From: Gemmatales bacterium | Lineage (GTDB): Bacteria > Planctomycetota > Planctomycetia > Gemmatales > HRBIN36 | NCBI GenBank assembly: GCA_025056555.1 | Contig: JANWVZ010000004.1 | Span: 1 to 46,256 of the forward strand | Reading direction: 5' to 3' | DNA length: 46,256 nucleotides | In this document: piece by piece, positions 1-9,632 of the stretch | How positions within the stretch are numbered: the first letter of the stretch is position 1 | How the letters are laid out: each line of letters opens with the position of its first letter | Translations under genes and position numbers: made by a program | The notes under the pieces: model-generated | What the model saw: only the letters and a program-made list of their open reading frames with translations | The model's database searches: none | What the model was told of the DNA's origin: nothing

Positions 1-129
1 AGCACAGCTCATAGCATCCCAGCGCTGATCGTCGGTGATAATGACCAAAACGTTGGGGCGTGCGTGATTGGATGCCCGAGCTGGAGTGGCGCTTACCACT
101 GCGATAAGAAACAGGAGCCAGAGCCGCAT
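1..129 (-). CDS. Sulfatase family protein, N-terminal fragment (continues beyond window start)
   Basis: Minus-strand reading from ATG at 129 gives MRLWLLFLIAVVSATPARASNHARPNVLVIITDDQRWDAMSCA: signal peptide plus the sulfatase N-terminal motif RPNVLxIxxDDQRxD. Absent from the ORF track because it has no stop in the window. Confidence 0.8.
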   Translation of the reverse strand, partial: MRLWLLFLIAVVSATPARASNHARPNVLVIITDDQRWDAMSCA

Positions 130-444
130 AAGAGTTTTCTCCACGTCAAGTAAGGGGCAGTATGGTATCTGCGATTCTGACTTCGCACATTATAGGGAAG
201 AGCGGCCTGAGATTTTCAATGGGCCTGGCTGGTTCAGCGTGCCGGCAACCGCATAGAGGAGGAAACCCGGTGACTTGATTTGCTCCGCAATTTGCATAGC
301 TTAAATAAAAGGGTGTGAGGCGGGCACAAAAAGGAGCGGGCCATGGGGCGTCGATCTGGGCGGCGGGCCGGTCGGGGCGAGGCGAAAAAATCACCAAACA
401 GGCCGACACGACCACAGCGTGCAGCTCAAGCGAAGGAGGATGAG

Positions 445-783
445 ATGGGAACGGACTTCGAGGAAGAAGCTGGACCGGAGGCTGAAGAAGAGTTAGAGAG
501 CATAGTCGAAGCCGAGGAACGAGGGACAAGAAAACCGAAAAAGGCACGGAAGCCCCGTGCCGTAACGCCTAAGGCTGCACGCAAGGGCAAAGCCGCGCGG
601 ATGCGTGTTGTCTGGGGCGTATTCAGCAGTTCGGTGCAATGTGTCCAGACGTTTCCATATGCGCAGAAGCAGGAAGCGGAAGCGCTGGCAGCCAAGCTGA
701 CAGCGGAGAAAAAGTCCATCTTCTTCGTGCAGCCAGTGCGCGAACCGTTGGTAGAAGAATCTGCCCGCGAAGCACAAACATAG
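445..783 (+). CDS. Hypothetical protein with acidic N-terminus, Lys/Arg/Ala-rich linker and small C-terminal domain
   Basis: ORF 343..783; the ATG at 445 follows a strong SD (aaggagg at 433-439), so this start is preferred over 343. Confidence 0.55.
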   Translation: MGTDFEEEAGPEAEEELESIVEAEERGTRKPKKARKPRAVTPKAARKGKAARMRVVWGVFSSSVQCVQTFPYAQKQEAEALAAKLTAEKKSIFFVQPVREPLVEESAREAQT

Positions 784-804
784 TCTGAATCTGAGGTGAG
801 TCCA

Positions 805-1647
805 TCACTGCGGGCGTTCGGCAATGAGGTGCAGGATACGGTTGAGTTTCCTGCCCACAAACAGAACATTGCGGACAGTCAGGTCATCCCGACTGACATC
901 TGGGGACTTAGCGGCGGGGGTCATGACCAGATCGCCGCTGCCCAGTCCGAGAATCCAATGGCGGAAGGCATCGTCGCGGACCTTTTCAAAGTGCATGCCT
1001 GTGGTGTCATACGACTTGACGGCGCCAGTAATGGGCCAGATGTGGCGCACCTGACCGGGCACGATTTCCCAATAGTTGAGTCGGTCGTACCCGAAAAAGC
1101 AAATCAGCCACAGGATGAGGAGCACCGTAGAAAAGAACATGTAAAAGCCCATGTTCATATGGATGGAGAGTCGGCCGAACCAACTGAAAATGGCATCCCA
1201 CCAATCGAGATAGGCAAACAGCAGGCCGAGTAAGATCACGGTCAGCAAGACGATCATCCATAACAGCCCGCGCAGCGGCACATTGGTGATGAAAATGACC
1301 AGTAAGATCAGCAGGGCATAGAGGACTCCGGGATTCTTGCTTGGCGCGACACGTTCGGTTACAGTGACTTCTTTTCCTGGATTCTTTTGATTGCGCGGGT
1401 CGCCAATCTCCGCCTTGATTATGCTACGTGCCCCCTCTCCCTGCTCGCTGATAAGTTTAACAGTGATGGTACCGTGCTTCTCTAAATCTTGACGACTCAC
1501 GGTCAATAAGTAACCGTCTGTGAGCCAAGTATAAAAGCCGATAGCATAGCCAAAAACCCACAACGGCCAAAAGTAAAAGAGCATCGAATGGCCGTAAACG
1601 TATATGGCCTCCTTTCTTCTAGACACGGCAGCGGTATTGGTGCTCAT
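805..1647 (-). CDS. Multi-pass membrane protein of unknown function, possible PH-like C-terminal domain
   Basis: 280 aa ORF with several hydrophobic segments and a C-terminal soluble segment (GLGSGDLVMTPAA...VRNVLFVGRKLNRILHLIAER). Confidence 0.7.
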   Translation of the reverse strand: MSTNTAAVSRRKEAIYVYGHSMLFYFWPLWVFGYAIGFYTWLTDGYLLTVSRQDLEKHGTITVKLISEQGEGARSIIKAEIGDPRNQKNPGKEVTVTERVAPSKNPGVLYALLILLVIFITNVPLRGLLWMIVLLTVILLGLLFAYLDWWDAIFSWFGRLSIHMNMGFYMFFSTVLLILWLICFFGYDRLNYWEIVPGQVRHIWPITGAVKSYDTTGMHFEKVRDDAFRHWILGLGSGDLVMTPAAKSPDVSRDDLTVRNVLFVGRKLNRILHLIAERPQ

Positions 1648-1895
1648 CGTCAGCCCTCATGAAGATAGTGGTAATCGTCTGGTATAGACCAGGCAGGTTA
1701 TCGTAATGTTGGTGTTTTATCCAAGAATGTCAACCTGCGTTGGCAAAACCCTCGCGGCCAATGGATTAATCGCTGACAGCGAAAGAAAATTGTGTCAGAC
1801 CAGCGCCAGAAGGCAAGTTCACGTTCGGTAAACTCTTCAGCAAGGCGGGCATAAAATAAAGACAGTGTCTGATGCAAAGGCAAGAGGGAAAGCAA

Positions 1896-3098
1896 ATGTC
1901 CCTGCAACTTTCCGCTATCGCTCGGCAAATCCAACCCTCGGCAACCTTAGCGGCTGGGGCGAAGGCAAAACAGCTCCGCGCTCAGGGGATACAGGTCTTC
2001 GATTTCAGCTTAGGAGAACCCGACTTTCCGACCCCTGAGCACATTTGCCGAGCTGCGGTCGAAGCGATGAATAAAGGTCACACGCATTACACCCCCGCGA
2101 ACGGTATCCCCGAATTACGTGCCGCGATTGCCCGCAGCTATGAACGACACTACGGTCTGGGTTATCAACCCGAAGAAGTTATAGTTTCCAATGGTGCCAA
2201 GCATGCCATTTACAACGTGGTGGCGGCCTTATGCGGCCCGGGCGACGAGGTATTAATCCCTGCGCCGGGCTGGGTAAGCTATTTCGACATAGTGCAGATG
2301 ACGGGGGCGAAACCAGTCTGGGTACCGACCAGCTCCGAGCACGGTTTCAAACTGACGCCGCAACAACTCCGTTCGGCTCTGACGCCCCGTTCGCGTTTAC
2401 TGTTGCTGAATTCGCCCCATAACCCGACAGGCAGCGTCTATACTCCTGCCGAACTGAAAGCCTTGGCTGAGGTCGTGTTGGATTCCGCATTGCTGGTGCT
2501 CAGCGACGAGATATATGAGCGCTTGACCTATGACGACTATCGTGCCACTTGTTTTGCGACGTTGGGGCCAGAATTACGCCAACGCACCTTCACGGTGAGC
2601 GGTGTGAGTAAAACCTATGCCATGACAGGTTGGCGTATTGGTTGGGCTTGCGGCCCCGTAGAGGCGATTCGCGCCATGGCGAATATTCAGAGTCAGCAGA
2701 CGGGCAACCCTTGTTCGATCAGCCAATATGCCGCTCTGGCCGCGCTGGAGGGCGATCAGCATTGCGTGGAGCAGATGCGTCAGGAGTTGGCAGCACGGCG
2801 CGAATTGGTTTGCCGACGATTGCAAGCTATACCAGACATTCGGCTGATTCCGTGTCAGGGAGCGTTTTTTGCGTTCTTCGACGTCTCCGCATACTTGGGG
2901 CGGCGTTGGAATGGTCAGAGGGTGAATAACTCAGCCGAATTCTGTGTGGCAGCGTTAGAGCTAGCGCATATAAATCTGGTCCCCGGCTCGGCGTTTGGCA
3001 TAGAGGGATATGTGCGGTTGTCCTTCGCGTGTCCGAGGAGCGAACTGGAAGCAGGGTTGGATGCGCTGGCACGCTTTCTCAAGAGTGGTCGAAGCTAG
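1896..3098 (+). CDS. Pyridoxal phosphate-dependent aminotransferase (aspartate aminotransferase-like, class I/II)
   Basis: FSLGEPDFPTPEHI, LLNSPHNPTGSVY, SDEIYERLTYDD and SGVSKTYAMTGWRIGW (PLP lysine) motifs. Confidence 0.93.
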   Translation: MSLQLSAIARQIQPSATLAAGAKAKQLRAQGIQVFDFSLGEPDFPTPEHICRAAVEAMNKGHTHYTPANGIPELRAAIARSYERHYGLGYQPEEVIVSNGAKHAIYNVVAALCGPGDEVLIPAPGWVSYFDIVQMTGAKPVWVPTSSEHGFKLTPQQLRSALTPRSRLLLLNSPHNPTGSVYTPAELKALAEVVLDSALLVLSDEIYERLTYDDYRATCFATLGPELRQRTFTVSGVSKTYAMTGWRIGWACGPVEAIRAMANIQSQQTGNPCSISQYAALAALEGDQHCVEQMRQELAARRELVCRRLQAIPDIRLIPCQGAFFAFFDVSAYLGRRWNGQRVNNSAEFCVAALELAHINLVPGSAFGIEGYVRLSFACPRSELEAGLDALARFLKSGRS

Positions 3099-3125
3099 CC
3101 GCAAGTTTCCAGAGGGGAGGTTCAC

Positions 3126-4079
3126 ATGCTGTATCTGACGGAAGCAGAGGTACGCGAAATTCTGACCATGCCGCTGGCGTTGGAAGCAGTGCGCGAGGCG
3201 TTTCGCGCTTGGGGCTTGGACGAAGCCGAGTGCACGGTACGCGAGCGTTGTCAGACGGATCACGCCATGCTCCACACCATGTCGGCCGCGGTAAAACGTG
3301 GCGGCTATCTCGGTTTCAAGGCTTATGTAACGTCACGGCGCGGAGCCCATTTCCACGTGGTGCTTTACCAGGAAAACACGATGGCCCCGTTGGCCTGGAT
3401 GGAAGCGGATTATCTCGGCCAAGTGCGCACGGGTGCGGTGAGCGGCATAGCGACGGAATTAATGGCACGGCCTGATGCCAGCGAAGTAGGCTTGTTTGGC
3501 AGCGGTAAGCAAGCGCGCACACAACTCGTGGCGGTTTGCTGTGTGCGGCCAGTGCGTTGTGTACATGTTTATAGTCCGAATGAGGAACATCGGCGGCTGT
3601 TTGCGGAGGAAATGAGCCGAATGTTGCAAGTAGAGGTTCACCCCGTAAATCGGCCGGATTTAGCCGCCACGGATAAGGATATCGTTATCACCGCTACTAC
3701 TAGTCGGGAACCTGTGCTCCGCGGGGATTGGCTGGCAGAGGGCACGCACCTCAACGTCATCGGTTCCAATTTTCTGACTAAAGCCGAGATTGACGTGGTG
3801 ACGGTGCGGCGGGCGGATGTGATCGTCGTGGATAGTAAAGAACAGGCACGGCGGGAGGCCGGCGATTTTCACTTGGCGATGGAGGAAGGCGCGCTGCATT
3901 GGTCAGACGTATATGAGTTGGCCCAGGTGGTGATTGGCCGTCATGCGGGTCGGCAAAAGGCGCAAGACATTACTTTGTTCAAGTCGGTGGGCATCGCATT
4001 AGCGGACGTGGCGGTGGCCGCTCGTTTATACGAATTAGCTCGACAACACCAACTGGGACGCGAGGTGCCCCTGCCGTGA
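3126..4079 (+). CDS. Ornithine cyclodeaminase / mu-crystallin family protein
   Basis: MLYLTEAEVREIL...; GLFGSGKQARTQL dinucleotide-binding motif; DIVITATTSREPVL; HLNVIGSNFLTKAEID. Confidence 0.88.
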   Translation: MLYLTEAEVREILTMPLALEAVREAFRAWGLDEAECTVRERCQTDHAMLHTMSAAVKRGGYLGFKAYVTSRRGAHFHVVLYQENTMAPLAWMEADYLGQVRTGAVSGIATELMARPDASEVGLFGSGKQARTQLVAVCCVRPVRCVHVYSPNEEHRRLFAEEMSRMLQVEVHPVNRPDLAATDKDIVITATTSREPVLRGDWLAEGTHLNVIGSNFLTKAEIDVVTVRRADVIVVDSKEQARREAGDFHLAMEEGALHWSDVYELAQVVIGRHAGRQKAQDITLFKSVGIALADVAVAARLYELARQHQLGREVPLP

Positions 4080-4987
4080 TTGACCAACCACGCACACCGC
4101 GTCAGACCCTTTCCTACTTGCGCGGCTTGCTAGAAGCCCACGGCTTACGGCCTAAGAATAAGCTCGGCCAGTCGTTTCTGATTGACCTGAATTTCTTGGA
4201 TTTCATGATACGCCAGGCCCAACTGTCCCGCGATGACTTAGTGATTGAGATAGGAAGCGGCACGGGAAGTCTAACGGCCAAAATCGCCGCGCAGGCAGGG
4301 CACGTGCTCAGCGTCGAGATTGATGCAGGTTTCTTCGAGTTAGCCCAGGAAAACACCGAGCAGTTCGATAACGTCACCCTGCTTTTAGCCGACATTCTGG
4401 AAAAGAAAAGTCAGCTCAATCCGGAAGTGTTGGGGCAGATTCAACGGCTTTGGCAATCGGGCAAGTGGCACCATATGAAACTGATGTCCAACCTGCCGTT
4501 TGTAGTCGCCACGCCAGTGATCGTCAATTTCCTGCTGAGTGATTTACCTTTGGAACTGCTGCTGGTTACCATCCAATGGGAGCTGGCAGCGCGGTTAGAG
4601 GCCCAACCAGCCACCAAGGACTATAGTGCCGTCAGCGTCATAGTACAGGCGTTGGCCGATGTCGAAGTGCTGCGGCGCATGCCGCCGCAATTGTTCTGGC
4701 CCCGGCCTAAAGTGGACTCCGCCTTGGTCAGGATAATCCCACGGCCTGAGAAACGTGCCGCGATTCGCGACCTGGGTTGGTTTCATCGCCTGGTGCGCGA
4801 CATCTACTTGCATCGCCGCAAGAATCTTAGAGGTGCGTTGGAACCGCTTTATAAGGGGCAACTGACTCGCGAGCAATTGGACGAACTTCTGCGGCAGCAC
4901 GGCTTCGACCCTCTAGGCCGGGCCGAAGCGCTCTCTGTAGCCGACCACATTCGGCTCAGCGAGGTTCTGCCCCGCTACGATTCTTGA
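4076..4987 (+). CDS. rsmA: 16S rRNA (adenine(1518)-N6/adenine(1519)-N6)-dimethyltransferase
   Basis: KNKLGQSFLIDLNFLD, VIEIGSGTGSLT, SNLPFVVATPVI motif IV and a C-terminal RRKNLRGAL; GTG start overlaps the upstream stop. Confidence 0.93.
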   Translation: MIDQPRTPRQTLSYLRGLLEAHGLRPKNKLGQSFLIDLNFLDFMIRQAQLSRDDLVIEIGSGTGSLTAKIAAQAGHVLSVEIDAGFFELAQENTEQFDNVTLLLADILEKKSQLNPEVLGQIQRLWQSGKWHHMKLMSNLPFVVATPVIVNFLLSDLPLELLLVTIQWELAARLEAQPATKDYSAVSVIVQALADVEVLRRMPPQLFWPRPKVDSALVRIIPRPEKRAAIRDLGWFHRLVRDIYLHRRKNLRGALEPLYKGQLTREQLDELLRQHGFDPLGRAEALSVADHIRLSEVLPRYDS

Positions 4988-5234
4988 CCCATGTCAGAAT
5001 GATTGCTCGATTTGATAGCAGCTCCTGATCAGCAAGCACGCTTTTCTTCAGCCGAAAAACGCGACGCCGAATTCAGGAAGTGAAGGACTGGAAATTCCTC
5101 ACCAGCAAGCACGCCTTATCTCGGCGGAAGGGCTTCGAGCATCAAAACTGAAGCTGATAAGATAGTCCTGGAGAATAAAATGAAAGTCAACCTCCACACT
5201 GAGTAATTAACCCGATGTTATTAGAGGCGAAAAT

Positions 5235-6374
5235 ATGGGCGGAGATAACAAGCGTAAGATTCGCATCGAGTTGCGCAAGAATCGTCAAAACCCAACACGG
5301 GAACGAGACCTGACCCGTTACTATGGCGGCGAAGAAGACGCCGAACAGGACACCTATGTCCGCCAGGAGCGCGTCAGCGGCAAGGGAAACCTGACACGCC
5401 ATCGTACGGTCACGGTCGAAGCGGACAAGCCAGCAGAAGATTTGCCCGCATTACCCGCTGTTGACGTCAGCCACTGTTTGCCAGGACGAATCCTGCGTGT
5501 TCAGGGACTGTATAGCACCGTGCTGACGGAAGACGGTCGCATTTTTCGCTGTGTTGTGCGAAAATTGTTGCGCGACCTAAGCATTGACGAGCGCAACGTC
5601 GTGGTTGTAGGCGACCGTGTCTGGATTCGTCCTGCGACGGCCAACGAAGGCTCAATTGAACGGGTAGAACCACGCCACGGCTTGCTCACGCGAGGCGCTA
5701 AAGGAAAAGAGCACATTATCGCGGCCAATGTCGATCAGGTCGTCATTGTCGCATCCTTAGCCGAACCTGTGCTCAAACCTCACTTAGTGGATCGCTATCT
5801 TGTCAGTGCAGAAAAAGGTCAACTCCGCCCCATTGTGTGCTTCAACAAGGCCGACTTAGTCGATCTCGTCAACTACCAGTGGCTCATCGGCATGTATAGC
5901 CAGCTGGGCATCCCGGTCATACCGACCAGCGCTCGCACCGGCATGGGGATTGATCGACTTAAGGACCTTCTGCGCGGGCGCGAAACTGTTTTTGCTGGGC
6001 AAAGCGGTGTCGGTAAGAGTTCCTTGCTCAATGCTATCCAGCCAGGGTTACAACTCAAAGTGCGAGACGTTTCTGAAGCCACGCAAAAAGGCCGCCATAC
6101 GACTACCACTGCCGAACTCATCCACCTCGATTTCGGGGCCTGGGTGGTGGACACCCCCGGCATTCGGCAATTCGCCCTGTGGGAAATCCCGCTGGAAGAA
6201 CTCGACGGGTACTTCCCCGAATTACGTCCCTTCGTGGCGCTATGCCAGTTCCCAGGATGCTCCCACACGCATGAACACGGTTGCGCAGTCAAGGAAGCGG
6301 TACGCCTGCGACAAATCCCCATGCAACGCTACGAAACTTATCTCGGCCTGCGTCGCGGGGAAACTTTCGAGTAA
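5235..6374 (+). CDS. rsgA: Small ribosomal subunit biogenesis GTPase RsgA with charged N-terminal extension
   Basis: Circularly permuted GTPase motifs: FNKAD (G4), then GQSGVGKSSLLN (G1) and DTPGIRQF (G3); C-terminal Cys/His zinc motif CQFPGCSHTHEHGC. Confidence 0.94.
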   Translation: MGGDNKRKIRIELRKNRQNPTRERDLTRYYGGEEDAEQDTYVRQERVSGKGNLTRHRTVTVEADKPAEDLPALPAVDVSHCLPGRILRVQGLYSTVLTEDGRIFRCVVRKLLRDLSIDERNVVVVGDRVWIRPATANEGSIERVEPRHGLLTRGAKGKEHIIAANVDQVVIVASLAEPVLKPHLVDRYLVSAEKGQLRPIVCFNKADLVDLVNYQWLIGMYSQLGIPVIPTSARTGMGIDRLKDLLRGRETVFAGQSGVGKSSLLNAIQPGLQLKVRDVSEATQKGRHTTTTAELIHLDFGAWVVDTPGIRQFALWEIPLEELDGYFPELRPFVALCQFPGCSHTHEHGCAVKEAVRLRQIPMQRYETYLGLRRGETFE

Positions 6375-6376
6375 TC

Positions 6377-7225
6377 ATGTCCTGGAAACTCGCCTTCAGC
6401 GCCAACGCCTTCTTACGATACAGCTTCACGGAAGCAGCACGCCGTATTCGTGCCGCGGGCTATGAGGGGATCGAAATTCTCGCCGATGTGCCTCATGCTT
6501 GGCCCGTCTTCCTGCTCGACGAACAAAAACAAGCGATCCGCCAAGCGTTGCGCGATAATTATCTGACCATTTCCAACATGAATGCGTTCATGATGAACGC
6601 AGTGGCCGACGCCCGGCAGCCCTATTGGCATCCGTCCTGGATCGAACCAGATCGCCATTACCGGCAAGTGCGGATCGATCACACGCTCCGTGCTTTGGCG
6701 TTGGCCCACGAACTCGGCTGTCCCAGCATCAGTACCGAACCCGGCGGGCCGCTCCCTCCGGGACTGACCTGGCACTGCGCTTTGGAATTGTTCCTGGAAA
6801 GCCTCGCGCCGGTGGTTGAGCGAGCGGAGCAGTTGGGTGTCCATCTCCTCGTCGAGCCGGAACCAGGATTACTCTTAGAAAACGCAGCACAGTTTGAGGA
6901 ATTTATGGACCGTGTCCAATCCCCAGCAGTCGGTCTGAATTGTGATATTGGCCACTTCTACTGCGTCGGGGAGGAGCCAGCTCAGGTCATTCGCCGGCTA
7001 GCTCGCCATATTCGTCATGTGCACCTGGAGGACATTCCGGCAGACCGCCGACATCAGCACTTGATACCTGGCGACGGCGCCATTAACTTCGCTGCAGTAT
7101 TCGAAGCGCTACGCGACATTAACTATCAAGGCTGGCTCACCGTCGAGCTGTACCCCTATCTCGAGAATCCCGACTATGCAGCCCGCATGGCCTACCAACG
7201 TCTCCAGCCTTACTTGGTAAGCTGA
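6377..7225 (+). CDS. Sugar phosphate isomerase/epimerase (xylose isomerase-like TIM barrel)
   Basis: In-frame ATG at 6377 (MSWKLAFSANAFLRYSF...); LLVEPEPG, GLNCDIGHFYCVGE, HVHLEDI and GWLTVELYPY motifs. Confidence 0.85.
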   Translation: MSWKLAFSANAFLRYSFTEAARRIRAAGYEGIEILADVPHAWPVFLLDEQKQAIRQALRDNYLTISNMNAFMMNAVADARQPYWHPSWIEPDRHYRQVRIDHTLRALALAHELGCPSISTEPGGPLPPGLTWHCALELFLESLAPVVERAEQLGVHLLVEPEPGLLLENAAQFEEFMDRVQSPAVGLNCDIGHFYCVGEEPAQVIRRLARHIRHVHLEDIPADRRHQHLIPGDGAINFAAVFEALRDINYQGWLTVELYPYLENPDYAARMAYQRLQPYLVS

Positions 7226-7492
7226 GCTGCTTAGGAGCGTCTCGTTTCGACGCACAACCGTCTTAGCCATTCCTCAATGCATCTGATATATATCGATCTG
7301 CGTACGCTGCTGTTCTATAGCCAAGACAGCAACCGCAGATTACACAGTTAGACGCGGATGAATAGCAATTACGGTGATTTCAGGCGATGCTAACAGCTTA
7401 GTTTTCCTCGAACCTGAAACTGAAAAAGGCGGTGGTGCCAACATCAATCATGATTGGTCGGTTTAACTAAGTCAGGCTACTATGGCAAATAC

Positions 7493-8641
7493 TTAGACCG
7501 CGCTCGACAATACTGGCAGGCTGATTAGGGGATTGGTTTCTGGCCGTGGTAGCGGCGTTTCCTGCGGTTCGGGGTCTATATATTCATAAAATACATTCCG
7601 TTGACGGGGTATATATCCCGCCTCGCGAATCGCGTTACGGATCTCTTCCAGGGTCAGATAATAAACCGTCCCCGCGGCTGCCACTACGTTCTCCTCAATC
7701 ATCAGACTGCCCATATCATTGGCACCGAAAAGCAAAGCTAACTGCCCGATCTTAGGACCCTGAGTTACCCAAGATGATTGGATATTCTTGATGTTATCTA
7801 GGTAGAGCCGACTCACCGCCTGTGTCTTGAGATATTCAAAAGCCCCAGCAGGCGGGATATGCGCTAAGTCGGTATTGTCCGGCTGAAAAGTCCAGCAAAT
7901 GAACGCAGTAAATCCCCCCGTTTCATCCTGAAGTTGCCGTAATCTTGTTAGAGTTTCTATCCGGTCGGCCAACGTCTCTATATGTCCAAACATCATGGTA
8001 CAGGTAGATTTACCTCCTAATTCATGCCAGATCCGATGCACTTCGAGCCATTCCTCGGTCAGGCACTTATTGACGGTAATCTCCTTACGCACTCGGTCCA
8101 CTAGGATCTCTGCGCCCCCGCCGGGTAGACTCCCCATACCCGCTTCTTTCAAGCGTCGCAGAACTTCCTGCAAGGGTAACTTATTAAGCTTATGAAAATG
8201 CCAGATTTCCGGAGCACTGAAGGCGTGGATGTTAATTCGAGGATAGCGGCTCTTGATATCACTAAGCAGTTCCTCGTACCACTCTAACTTCAGCGACGGA
8301 TGTAAACCGCCCTGTAACAGAATTTGCTCGCCTCCGAGAGCAATAGTCTCCTCAATTTTCTTATAAAGCTCCTCTCGCGGCAAAACATAGGCGTCGGGGT
8401 CAGTGCTTTTCCGATAAAACGCACAAAAATCACAAACGGCGGCGCAAATGTTCGTATAGTTAATGTTCCGATCAATATTATAGGTACGGTATGGCTCAGG
8501 ATGCAGTCGTCGGCACACGGCGTCGGCCGCGCGACCTAGTGCTACCAAGTCGTGGGACTGCAATAACTGCAGCCCCTCTTCAGGCGTTAGGCGTTCCCCG
8601 TTGACGGATTTTTGCAATATATAGTCCAAAGAGTTTGGCAT
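7493..8641 (-). CDS. mqnC: Cyclic dehypoxanthinyl futalosine synthase (radical SAM)
   Basis: CAAVCDFCAFYR radical SAM Cys cluster, NINYTNIC, GGEQILLQGGLHP, SLPGGGAEIL; start at MPNSLDY (8641) or 8665. Confidence 0.88.
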   Translation of the reverse strand: MPNSLDYILQKSVNGERLTPEEGLQLLQSHDLVALGRAADAVCRRLHPEPYRTYNIDRNINYTNICAAVCDFCAFYRKSTDPDAYVLPREELYKKIEETIALGGEQILLQGGLHPSLKLEWYEELLSDIKSRYPRINIHAFSAPEIWHFHKLNKLPLQEVLRRLKEAGMGSLPGGGAEILVDRVRKEITVNKCLTEEWLEVHRIWHELGGKSTCTMMFGHIETLADRIETLTRLRQLQDETGGFTAFICWTFQPDNTDLAHIPPAGAFEYLKTQAVSRLYLDNIKNIQSSWVTQGPKIGQLALLFGANDMGSLMIEENVVAAAGTVYYLTLEEIRNAIREAGYIPRQRNVFYEYIDPEPQETPLPRPETNPLISLPVLSSAV

Positions 8642-8691
8642 AGCAATACCCAGGGTTATAATCATGTTAGTAAGTTGCTTTCTTGTGAAGC

Positions 8692-9510
8692 TTAATACGT
8701 GGACAAGTCCCTCACAACTTTCGGTTCGCTGAGGCGGATAGTTTTGCCCGGCGGTGCCAAGCCTGCGGCACAAGCTAGCCTGTAAAAGTGGCGCAGTCCT
8801 TCGAGTTCTCGCGGCCCCAGGCCGTAGCGGATTACGCTATCGAGATAGCGACGACAAAAGGCGGCGTCCAGACCCAAGCGGCGCGACTCGTCCCAGGCGA
8901 TCTGAGCCAGGCGGAGCATACCGCGACGTTTGGCTTCTAATAAAGCAGGCACGAGCCGTTCCTTGGATACGCCACTGCGGGCTACCCAAACCGCATAGAC
9001 GAACGGCAATCCTGTCCACTCATGCCATTCGCGGCCCAGGTCATAGCTGTAGGGAAAACCGGGCAGAGCAGCGCGCATGGCACGGTCGCCGATGAGCAGC
9101 ACCGCGTCCGCTTCACTCGATTCGGGACTGACGTCCAGCGGCAGCGGCAACCATTCGACGTTTTTATGATAACGCTGTTCCATGAGTACGCGTACCAGGG
9201 CTGCACTGGTGCGCGAGCCGTCATCGAGAGCCACGCTGGTGAGTTCCAAGCACGGTTTCCGAGCGAATAGCGTGACACTAAGCACTGGCCCATACGAGGC
9301 GATGGCGATTTCGGGAATGATCCAGTAGCCCTCGCCGCGAAAGTACTCGATGACTGGGATCAGGCCCACGTCCAAGCGACCTGCTGCTAAGTCATCGGCG
9401 AGGCGGCTCGGTACTTCCAACACCAGTTCCGCTTCGGGCAGCAATTGGCTCAAGTCACAAATCAGCGGCTTGGCGTTGAGGTATTCCACGGCACCAATGC
9501 GCAGTTTCAT
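8692..9510 (-). CDS. mqnA: Chorismate dehydratase, futalosine menaquinone pathway
   Basis: MKLRIGAVEYLNAKPLI, PSRLADDLAAGRLDVGLIPVIEY, LDDGSRTSAALVRVL; adjacent to mqnC. Confidence 0.88.
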   Translation of the reverse strand: MKLRIGAVEYLNAKPLICDLSQLLPEAELVLEVPSRLADDLAAGRLDVGLIPVIEYFRGEGYWIIPEIAIASYGPVLSVTLFARKPCLELTSVALDDGSRTSAALVRVLMEQRYHKNVEWLPLPLDVSPESSEADAVLLIGDRAMRAALPGFPYSYDLGREWHEWTGLPFVYAVWVARSGVSKERLVPALLEAKRRGMLRLAQIAWDESRRLGLDAAFCRRYLDSVIRYGLGPRELEGLRHFYRLACAAGLAPPGKTIRLSEPKVVRDLSTY

Positions 9511-9632
9511 GGGGTGGGCTCCTGCGTTGGTGCCATTATACAAAGCTGCCAGGAATTTTCAAACTTTTCTGAAAACAATAAAGTCAAGGTTGGCCGTGAC
9601 TGTTGCGGCGACTGATACCACGATGCACCACG

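Noticed and set aside
7226-7492. Intergenic stretch between convergent genes as a possible element
   Set aside because: No inverted repeats, ORF or tRNA-like structure I could support.
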